Source: Kordiimonadaceae bacterium
GTDB lineage: Bacteria; Pseudomonadota; Alphaproteobacteria; Sphingomonadales; Kordiimonadaceae
NCBI GenBank assembly: GCA_017640725.1
Contig: JAEPQB010000001.1
Location: 558,001 to 622,000, forward strand
Length of the DNA: 64,000 bases
Direction: 5' to 3'
Part shown: positions 57,796-64,000 of the stretch, in pieces
Position numbering within the stretch: the first letter of the stretch is position 1
How the letters are laid out: each line of letters begins with the position of its first letter
Translations under genes and position numbers: made by a program
The notes under the pieces: generated by a model
Databases searched by the model: none
What the model saw: only the letters and a program-made list of their open reading frames with translations
What the model was told of the DNA's origin: nothing

Positions 57796-60015
57796 CTAGA
57801 GGAAACTGTGCGGGTCGATGTCTATCTTGAGTTTGACACCCCGCTCCGGCTTTGCCGCGCGCACCCATTCACGAACCAGCCTTTGCAAACCTGAACGCTT
57901 GGCGCTGTGCACAAGCATACGCATACGGTGCAGTCCGCGGATTCGGGCGAGTGGTGCCGGGGCTGGTCCCAAAAACTGCACACCCTCAAGCGCTGGGGCA
58001 GCAGCAGCAAGTCTGCGACCATATTCAAGAACGTCTCTGAGCTCCGGGCCTGAGAGAACCAAGGCCGCTAGTTGCCCAAAGGGTGGCATCGCATGACGCT
58101 CGCGGCTATCGCGTTCCGCTTGCATGAACGTGTCGCCGTCTCCTGACAACAGTGCCTGGACAACAGGATGCTCTGGCTCATAGGTCTGCAACAACACGCG
58201 CCCGGGCTTTTCCGCGCGCCCTGCCCGCCCGGCAACCTGCACCAGCTGCTGATACGTGCGCTCGCCAGCGCGCAAGTCGCCGCCGCGCAAGCCCAGATCC
58301 GCGTCCACCACCCCGACCAGCGTTAGATTCGGGAAATGGTAGCCCTTGGTCACAATCTGGGTGCCCACCACAATGTCCACCGCACCGGCGGCGATTTGCT
58401 CAACCATTTGCGCGGTCTGGCGCGGGTTGGTCATCGTGTCACTGGTCATCACGCTGATGCGGGCTTCCGGGAACAGGGACTTTGCTTCTTCAAAAAGCCT
58501 TTCCGCACCCGGGCCACAGGCGACGAGTGCGTCTTCCGTGTTGCACTCCGGGCACGCCTCGGGCGTCGGGCGCGTAAGGCCACATTGGTGGCACTGGAGT
58601 TCTCGCTTAAAACGATGCTCCACGAGCCATGCCGAGCAGTTGGGGCATTCAACGCGGTGCCCGCACGTTCGGCACAGGGTGAGCGGGGCATAGCCGCGCC
58701 TGTTCAGAAACAGCATGACCTGCTCACCAGCTGCCAAGGTCGCTTCCATCGCATCCTTCAGGGACGGCGCAATCCAACTGCCCGCCACGGGTGCTTCACT
58801 GCGCATATCGACAGCTTGCATGTCGGGCAGAACTGCCGCGCCAAACCGCTCACGCAGCATCAGTTTTTCATATTTGCCGTCATTTGCGTTGATCAGGGTT
58901 TCGAGGGAGGGTGTGGCGCTTGCCAGCACAATGGGGCATTCCGCAAACTTGGCACGCACCACAGCCATATCGCGGGCGTGGTAAAGCACCCCGTCCTCCT
59001 GCTTGAAGGAAGGGTCGTGTTCCTCGTCAACAGTGATGAAAGCAAGCTGTTTGAATGGCATGAACAGGGCAGAGCGCGCACCTACAACGACGCGGGCCTC
59101 GCCGCTCGCAACCGCACGCCAGGCACGGCGACGCTGTGCCATACCGATGCCCGAGTGCCAAACCACAGGTGTGACGCCAAACCGGGCCTCGAATCGACTG
59201 AGCCACTGCGCGGTCAGCGCAATTTCAGGTACCAGCACCAATACTTGCGTTCCGGGCTCTTTCAAGGCCTCTACAAGACCTTCAAAATACACCTCGGTTT
59301 TGCCGGACCCGGTGATGCCATCCAAAAGAAACGGTTTGAACCCGCCTTGCCACACCTGACCCGCGATCGCTTCAGCAGCCATGGTTTGTTCGTCAGAAAG
59401 CTCGGGCCCTTCGATATTCATATCGGGTTGGGCAAACGGCGCATCAACTGAAACTTCGACAGGTGTAAGTGCTCCCGCTTTCGCAAGACCTTGAACGACC
59501 GCAGTTGAGACACCGGCGCATTCCGACAGCACGGTTGCGGTCATGGGCGAATCTATTGACGCAGTCTCAAGCGCAGCCTGACGTGCGTCCGTCATACGCA
59601 GGCCGTCTGGCACATCCGCCTTTAAATAGTGCGTTTTGACCGGCACATCGCCCAACGCCGCTGGCACTGACAGGCACATGCGCAAAACGGCGCCTTGTGA
59701 CGACAGGGTGTAAGCCGCAACCCAATCGACAAACTTCATCAGATCATCCACCATTGGCGGCAGTGCAAGAACCGACTCGATAGGTTTGAGCTTGCTGAGC
59801 GGCAGAGTCTTCCCATTCGCCTCGTCTGTTGGCCAAACCACACCCACAGCAGTTCGCCCTGACAGCGGAACGCGCACGAGCGTGCCAGGCGCGGGCACTG
59901 GCATGTCTTCCGGCAAGCGGTAATCAAGCGGCCCCTTAAGCGGCAACGGCAAAAGAACAGACAGGCGCAAATGCTCTTGCGACGGCTCTCCTAAATCCAT
60001 TGCCTGCTGGTTCAT
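57796..60015 (-). CDS. priA: Primosomal protein N' (replication restart helicase PriA)
   Basis: DNA helicase that reloads the replisome at stalled forks; about 739 residues from the ATG at 60015, the usual length. The Walker A is [12 protein letters not shown], the DEAH-type box [13 protein letters not shown], and the zinc-binding cluster runs [21 protein letters not shown] and CPEC. The C-terminal ends with IDIDPHSFL, a typical PriA ending. An in-frame start 20 codons upstream is possible but lacks a better ribosome site. Confidence 0.96.
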   Translation of the reverse strand: MNQQAMDLGEPSQEHLRLSVLLPLPLKGPLDYRLPEDMPVPAPGTLVRVPLSGRTAVGVVWPTDEANGKTLPLSKLKPIESVLALPPMVDDLMKFVDWVAAYTLSSQGAVLRMCLSVPAALGDVPVKTHYLKADVPDGLRMTDARQAALETASIDSPMTATVLSECAGVSTAVVQGLAKAGALTPVEVSVDAPFAQPDMNIEGPELSDEQTMAAEAIAGQVWQGGFKPFLLDGITGSGKTEVYFEGLVEALKEPGTQVLVLVPEIALTAQWLSRFEARFGVTPVVWHSGIGMAQRRRAWRAVASGEARVVVGARSALFMPFKQLAFITVDEEHDPSFKQEDGVLYHARDMAVVRAKFAECPIVLASATPSLETLINANDGKYEKLMLRERFGAAVLPDMQAVDMRSEAPVAGSWIAPSLKDAMEATLAAGEQVMLFLNRRGYAPLTLCRTCGHRVECPNCSAWLVEHRFKRELQCHQCGLTRPTPEACPECNTEDALVACGPGAERLFEEAKSLFPEARISVMTSDTMTNPRQTAQMVEQIAAGAVDIVVGTQIVTKGYHFPNLTLVGVVDADLGLRGGDLRAGERTYQQLVQVAGRAGRAEKPGRVLLQTYEPEHPVVQALLSGDGDTFMQAERDSRERHAMPPFGQLAALVLSGPELRDVLEYGRRLAAAAPALEGVQFLGPAPAPLARIRGLHRMRMLVHSAKRSGLQRLVREWVRAAKPERGVKLKIDIDPHSFL

Positions 60016-60175
60016 CCTGAACGACCTTTTCCTCGGTTCGTTCACGACCATAAGAAAGCCGCCGCGCCATCGCAATCACCCATTAAACTTGAATTCAACG
60101 CGAATCTTGGTTAAGCGCAGGCAAGCAACGTGCGCAGCCGCACCATCGCATTCTTACATTGCCCAGGAGGCCACC

Positions 60176-60829
60176 ATGAAATTCTTCCTCGACACCGCCA
60201 ACATTGATGAAATTCGCGAAGCAAACGCAACCGGTCTTTTGGACGGCGTTACTACAAACCCGTCGCTCATCAAAAAAGCGAACCGCGACTTTTTCGAAGT
60301 GATTGCGGAAATTGCCAAGGAAGTAGATGGGCCTGTTTCTGCTGAAACCACAGCACATGACCATGAAACCATGCTGAAAGAGGGTCTTAAGTGCGCAAAA
60401 ATCGCTGACAATATTGCGGTGAAGGTACCATTGACCATCGACGGCCTCAAAACATGTAAGGCCCTGCGGTCTGAGGGCATCATGGTGAATGTAACACTGT
60501 GTTTCTCGGCCAATCAGGCGCTTTTGGCGGCAAAAGCTGGTGCAACATTCATTTCACCGTTCGTCGGTCGCCATGACGACGTTGGTTTTGACGGCATGGA
60601 GCTGATCGAAGACATCCGCACCATCTATGACAATTATGACTTCGACACTGAAATTCTGGTCGCATCTGTGCGCCACCCGGTTCATGTGCTCGAAAGTGCG
60701 CGCATCGGTGCTGACGTTGCCACTTTCCCATGGGCTGTGATGCAAAAGCTCTTTAACCATCCACTGACGGTTAATGGCCTCGCAGGCTTTGACAAAGACT
60801 GGGCGGCAACCGGCTTCTCAATTCTTTAA
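60176..60829 (+). CDS. Fructose-6-phosphate aldolase / transaldolase-like protein
   Basis: A 217-residue class I aldolase of the small transaldolase type (TalC/FsaA). The first strand [16 protein letters not shown] and the motif [10 protein letters not shown] are diagnostic; the Schiff-base Lys is in [20 protein letters not shown] 4 bases before the ATG sets the start. Such enzymes act in the pentose phosphate pathway as transaldolase or split fructose 6-phosphate; the two are not separable by eye. It has its own leader divergent from priA. Confidence 0.93.
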   Translation: MKFFLDTANIDEIREANATGLLDGVTTNPSLIKKANRDFFEVIAEIAKEVDGPVSAETTAHDHETMLKEGLKCAKIADNIAVKVPLTIDGLKTCKALRSEGIMVNVTLCFSANQALLAAKAGATFISPFVGRHDDVGFDGMELIEDIRTIYDNYDFDTEILVASVRHPVHVLESARIGADVATFPWAVMQKLFNHPLTVNGLAGFDKDWAATGFSIL

Positions 60830-60849
60830 CCCGAAAAACAGGTTGAGCT

Positions 60850-61110
60850 TTGGAAAATAACAAAACGCCCACCCGGTTCCCCTGGAGGCGGGTGACGTTA
60901 TTGTGTGTTTCAACTGTCAGTATTCTTTTTCTGTTTTTGGGACTGGTTAGTCCATTGGTCTGGGCTGATGCTGAAACATTCTTCTCAAAGCAGTTCTGGA
61001 TCAATTATGGTCCTATGTTGATCAAATTTTCTGCAATGGGCATACCCTTTGTGTCTGGACTGATAGTCTTGCAGTCTTGGTGGGTATGGAAAAAAGAAAA
61101 CCATGAGTGA
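60850..61110 (+). CDS. Small two-helix membrane protein
   Basis: An 86-residue protein starting with TTG. Two hydrophobic segments (VTLLCVSTVSILFLFLGLVSPLVWA and LIKFSAMGIPFVSGLIVLQ) flank a polar loop with AETFFSKQFWINYG. It overlaps the next gene by 8 bases, so the pair is probably co-translated. I do not recognise the family. Confidence 0.65.
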   Translation: MENNKTPTRFPWRRVTLLCVSTVSILFLFLGLVSPLVWADAETFFSKQFWINYGPMLIKFSAMGIPFVSGLIVLQSWWVWKKENHE

Positions 61111-61759
61111 CGCTTTTCATTCGTTGCAAGAAAACACTCATTGGCCTGACACCAAAGACGTGCAAGCGTGGGACTATACCCTTGGCGGACGCGGGCGGGA
61201 ACTTGTCGACAACGTCATCTATGAGGTAAACGCGGGTCTTCTCCTTGAGATTGGTTGCTTCCTGTGCGCCTCCACGCGCCGCTGGCTGACCAAGCACCCA
61301 AAACTAAAAGTCATCGGCGTGGATCCGTGGGATGATGATCTTATTCGCCAGGTTGGCCGCTATATCGGCCGTCCGAACTTGACGCGCAAATACCCTGAGC
61401 GCGCCACACAGATGAAAATGCTGGCGGACATCACTAACAACAAACCTTTCCCCACCGCCATGGCCAATGTGGTTGAGTTTAGAGACCGCTTCATTCCATT
61501 TCGCGGCTGGTCACCTGATGCGCTTAGGGCGATTAAAGACGCAGGTATTGAGCCAGACGTAATTTACATCGACTGTGACAAAAAGCCGGACGAACTTGAG
61601 GTCAGCCACGAACTTTGGCCGAACGCCCGCATTACAGGTGATGACTGGCACTGGAGCCGCACCAAAGGCTACCCCATGCGTCAGGTGGTTTATGCCTTCG
61701 CGGAAAAGCATGGTTTCAGCGTTGAAGCCGAGGGTGCCACCTGGGTACTTCACCCCTAG
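61103..61759 (+). CDS. Class I SAM-dependent methyltransferase-like protein
   Basis: A 218-residue soluble protein. The segment LLLEIGCFLCASTRRWL resembles the Gly-rich SAM loop (ExGxxxGxST) of the Methyltransf_24 type, followed by the acidic VIGVDPWDDD at the end of strand 2 and IYIDCDKKPDELE at strand 4. The third Gly of the loop is replaced, so binding should be tested. Co-transcription with the small membrane protein is likely from the 8-base overlap. No substrate is suggested. Confidence 0.72.
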   Translation: MSDAFHSLQENTHWPDTKDVQAWDYTLGGRGRELVDNVIYEVNAGLLLEIGCFLCASTRRWLTKHPKLKVIGVDPWDDDLIRQVGRYIGRPNLTRKYPERATQMKMLADITNNKPFPTAMANVVEFRDRFIPFRGWSPDALRAIKDAGIEPDVIYIDCDKKPDELEVSHELWPNARITGDDWHWSRTKGYPMRQVVYAFAEKHGFSVEAEGATWVLHP

Positions 61760-61784
61760 ACAAACGCACATCTGCTGATTACAT

Positions 61785-61812
61785 AAACGCTGTCGACTTA
61801 CGGAGCGTTTTT
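61785..61812 (+). terminator. Weak terminator-like hairpin after the methyltransferase-like gene
   Basis: AAACGCT and AGCGTTT make 7 pairs with a 12-base loop, then TTGA. It is 25 bases past the stop. The stem is short for a strong terminator. Confidence 0.4.
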
Positions 61813-61935
61813 GACTTACTGCAACGAGACCCGCTGAAGCCTGCCCCTCAACCAAGTTGAGCTGGCAGGTCAATAGAACCCCTCCTCCACACGCGTGGCC
61901 GGAGCAGCAATTCTATTGTGCGGAGCGAACTCCCC

Positions 61936-62193
61936 GTGAATATTTCAAAATCAGAACAACGTGCGCTGCATGCCTTGGCGCAGGGCGGACGCATATTAAT
62001 TGAACGCGACGAGCGCCGGAAAATCAACAAAGCAAGCTGCGTGAACCGGGAAGGTTGGTATTTGTCCGGCTTTTCAATTGAGCTTTTTAAACGGCTTAAG
62101 CGCAGGCGCTTTATTGCAAGCCGCGGGGGTGGTCCTTACCGGATCACCTTGCATGGACTGGTGAGCGTGAGAGCCCAGCTTGATAACCGCTAA
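61936..62193 (+). CDS. yjhX: YjhX family protein (UPF0386)
   Basis: An 85-residue protein matching the UPF0386/YjhX family over its whole length: VNISKSEQRALHALAQGGRI at the start, VNREGWYLSGFSIELFKRL in the middle and RGGGPYRITLHGLVSVRAQ then LDNR at the end. It begins with GTG, as its homologues begin with MNISK. In E. coli YjhX is described as the toxin of the YjhX-YjhQ pair; no acetyltransferase-like antitoxin is next to it here, so toxicity is not implied. The domain looks like a winged helix. Confidence 0.92.
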   Translation: MNISKSEQRALHALAQGGRILIERDERRKINKASCVNREGWYLSGFSIELFKRLKRRRFIASRGGGPYRITLHGLVSVRAQLDNR

Positions 62194-62194
62194 T

Positions 62195-62224
62195 AAAAAG
62201 ACAGGAGGTGTGATACCTCCTGTC
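62195..62224 (-). terminator. Rho-independent terminator after the minus-strand lipoprotein gene
   Basis: GACAGGAGGT-GTGAT-ACCTCCTGTC is a perfect 10-bp stem. On the minus strand it is followed by TTTTTATTA, so it ends the gene at 62246-62812; on the plus strand it lies just after yjhX but lacks a T run. Confidence 0.8.
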
Positions 62225-62245
62225 CTACTGGTTATGCCGATGGTG

Positions 62246-62812
62246 CTAGTGGCCTAACACGATCTGAACCGATGCGGTCTGATCTATCGCGTTACCCAGG
62301 CCGATGAGTTTCTCAAGAATCAGCTGGATATTGTTTCGAACAGCCCCTTCGTTCGCAAGCTGAAGGCGTTTTGAACCCAATAGAGAGTCGCCAAATGCTG
62401 CCGTATATTCGGAATGAAAAACTTCGTCGAACAAGACCGAGCCGTCTGTCGTATCGGTCAAACGATACTTTACATCAGCCTTCACCGTCATGTTCAGTCC
62501 AATAAAGGGTTGATTTAGCTCTACCAGCTCCACATCCAGCCGATAGCGCGCGTCGTTTTCCGCAAGCATAGTGTGCAGCGCGAGTGTTTGCTCGAGCGCA
62601 TCCTTGAACGATTCGTTTGAGATTTGCGATGTCCACAAAGCGTTGGTTTCTTTGCCGCCGTCAACACCGCCAACCTGGACAGCTTCCCTGACCGGGTGTC
62701 CTTCCTCAATATTTTTTTCCGGACTGAATGGAACAACCATTGAGCCTGTGCGTGCGCCTGAAGCACAGGCTGACAAAAGTAAAACTAGAGATGCTACAAG
62801 AATATTGCGCAC
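62246..62812 (-). CDS. Putative lipoprotein
   Basis: A 188-residue protein with a lipoprotein signal (MRNILVASLVLLLSACAS). The GTG at 62812 has GGGGGA 5 bases upstream and gives the proper signal; longer starts do not. The mature part alternates strand and helix, with a segment DARYRLDVELVELNQPFIG. This resembles LPP20/YajG-like envelope lipoproteins in layout, but the family is not recognised. It is divergent from another lipoprotein gene 90 bases away. Confidence 0.75.
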   Translation of the reverse strand: MRNILVASLVLLLSACASGARTGSMVVPFSPEKNIEEGHPVREAVQVGGVDGGKETNALWTSQISNESFKDALEQTLALHTMLAENDARYRLDVELVELNQPFIGLNMTVKADVKYRLTDTTDGSVLFDEVFHSEYTAAFGDSLLGSKRLQLANEGAVRNNIQLILEKLIGLGNAIDQTASVQIVLGH

Positions 62813-62901
62813 TTTATCCCCCAATATATTGTTAAAAAAACACTTCATATCGGAAATGGTTGATATATAAAAGCTTTCAATTGATCTGGGGGACGCCAAA
62901 A

Positions 62902-63276
62902 GTGAATTTTCGAGTAGCCGTTTTAGCATCTGCATTTTTTCTGTCGGCATGCGGCGGACGTGCATCAGAAATTGTCAGTATTGAACGCGAATCCGACACT
63001 TTGTTGAGCTGCGAACATTTAGCGGCGGAGTATCGGGTCAACGCCAGCAGAATTCCTGAACTGCAAACCGAACGATCCAATCAAAATGGCAACAATGTCG
63101 GCCTTCTTTTGGTCGCACCGCTATTTTTGGATTTCTCCGATACGGAAAAAAAGGAAATTGAGGCGCTGAAGCAGCGCAATAATCGCCTACTTGGGTTGAT
63201 GCAGCAAAAATCCTGCGAGGCGCTTCATTCCGACGTACCAGACTTTGACAATATTGAGAGCGACGCTACTCAATAG
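62902..63276 (+). CDS. Putative lipoprotein with coiled-coil segment
   Basis: A 124-residue protein starting with GTG (VNFRVAVLASAFFLSACGG), a lipobox-type signal. GGGGGAC lies 8 bases upstream. The mature part has one Cys (LLSCEHLAAEYRVN) and a hydrophobic stretch NNVGLLLVAPLFLDF, then a Lys/Glu-rich helix (DTEKKEIEALKQRNNRLLG) and a second Cys (QKSCEAL), perhaps a disulfide pair. Family unknown. Divergent from the other lipoprotein. Confidence 0.7.
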   Translation: MNFRVAVLASAFFLSACGGRASEIVSIERESDTLLSCEHLAAEYRVNASRIPELQTERSNQNGNNVGLLLVAPLFLDFSDTEKKEIEALKQRNNRLLGLMQQKSCEALHSDVPDFDNIESDATQ

Positions 63277-63314
63277 ATTGAGGTACCACGGACCAAAAGA
63301 CTTTGGCCGATCAA

Positions 63315-64000
63315 TCAATCCTGGCGTTTCACCCAATTGACGTGGCCCATTTTGCGGCCAGGCCGCGGGTCATGCTTACCGTAATGATGAACGCTGGCTG
63401 TTGGGTCCGCGAAGTAACCGTCAAGGTCCAGAATGTCTTCACCGAGTAGGTTCTTCATGCGCACGGTGCCAAGCGCGCCCGTATTGCCAAGCGGCAGATC
63501 ACAAATAGCGCGAATATGTTGCTCAAACTGGCTGGTGACTGCACCGTCCATTGTCCAGTGGCCCGAGTTATGAACCCTGGGTGCGATCTCATTGACGATG
63601 ATCTGGCTGGTGCTATCGATCACGAACATTTCAACGCCCACAACCCCAACATAATCAAGCGCGTTGGCAACCTTGGTTGCCATAACTTTGGCCTTTGCTT
63701 CGACGCGGTCGCTTACCGTTGCCGGCACATCGGTCGTATCCAGAATATGGTTGGTGTGAACATTTTCCCCGACAGGAAACGCCGCCACGTCACCGGAAGC
63801 ACTGCGCGCCACAATCACGCTGATTTCGCGATCAAAGGGCACAAACCCTTCAAGGATCGCCGGCGTGTTATTGGTCACATCTAAAACCACCTCGAGGTCT
63901 TTTTGTGTCTTGATCAGCTTCTGGCCTTTACCGTCATAGCCAAAGCGTCGTGTTTTTGCGACAGATGGCCGTCCAATTTTTTTGAAGGCTGCTTGCAGGT
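63315..64000 (-). CDS. purK: N5-carboxyaminoimidazole ribonucleotide synthase (partial)
   Basis: ATP-grasp enzyme of purine synthesis. Only the C-terminal part is in the window; the frame runs off the right end, where the conserved VAKTRRFGYDGKGQ is seen. Downstream are ILEGFVPFDREISVI, the metal-binding NEIAPRVHNSGHWT and SQFEQHIRAI, then GLPLG-like and NLLGED. The start lies beyond 64000; the partner purE is expected upstream there. Confidence 0.95.
   Translation of the reverse strand, partial: LQAAFKKIGRPSVAKTRRFGYDGKGQKLIKTQKDLEVVLDVTNNTPAILEGFVPFDREISVIVARSASGDVAAFPVGENVHTNHILDTTDVPATVSDRVEAKAKVMATKVANALDYVGVVGVEMFVIDSTSQIIVNEIAPRVHNSGHWTMDGAVTSQFEQHIRAICDLPLGNTGALGTVRMKNLLGEDILDLDGYFADPTASVHHYGKHDPRPGRKMGHVNWVKRQD

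Overview
The window is chromosomal DNA from an alphaproteobacterium, probably a free-living aquatic heterotroph. The order rplU-rpmA-(...)-obgE-proB-proA-nadD-rsfS-rlmH-gpmI-envC-ctpA-divergent polysaccharide deacetylase-rppH, and an F1-only ATP synthase operon in the order atpH-A-G-D-C, are typical of Alphaproteobacteria. Gene density is high, most starts have a visible Shine-Dalgarno sequence, and I see no rRNA, tRNA, CRISPR array, prophage or insertion sequence. Genus cannot be fixed by eye; a Kordiimonadales-like lineage is a guess.

Left part (1-14 kb): the 3' two thirds of an RND efflux permease; a periplasmic gamma-glutamyltransferase divergent from a nitrilase, with a perfect inverted repeat between them; small exported VOC and YHS-domain proteins; and a glutarate catabolism module (glutaryl-CoA dehydrogenase and a family III CoA-transferase, with a divergent LysR regulator) whose two enzyme genes are separated by a GC-rich palindromic element. 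Then come an unidentified membrane protein, a cysteine-rich unknown, an AraC regulator, a PAS_5-type protein and a degenerate histidine-kinase-like ATPase.

Middle (14-36 kb): a lipoprotein M13 peptidase, an MscS channel, a DUF2855 protein, a tightly packed corrinoid operon (btuC-btuD-like transporter, cobQ, TRIC-type channel), an Lrp/AsnC regulator divergent from a free-standing ACT-domain protein, and a large RTX metalloprotease-like protein. About 40 bases after the RTX gene lies an SDR-fold protein carrying both diagnostic motifs of halohydrin dehalogenases (T-x4-[FY]-x-G and S-x12-Y-x3-R), the most unusual gene of the window. Next are ubiX with an enolase-superfamily epimerase, the threonine-degrading pair tdh-kbl, nitronate monooxygenase, an exported alpha/beta hydrolase, a second nitrilase and a periplasmic protein with two TonB C-terminal domains.

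Right part (36-64 kb): two tandem nitrate-sensor-like chemoreceptors, each behind a near-identical promoter, sit between rpmA and obgE, which are normally neighbours. The long housekeeping run obgE to rppH follows, covering ribosome assembly, proline and NAD synthesis, glycolysis, cell-wall amidase activation and mRNA 5'-end processing. It meets the F1 ATP synthase operon at a bidirectional terminator. Beyond are a sulfotransferase, priA, a transaldolase of the small FSA-like type, a small membrane protein, a methyltransferase-like protein, a YjhX (UPF0386) protein, two divergent small lipoproteins and the 3' part of purK, cut by the window end.
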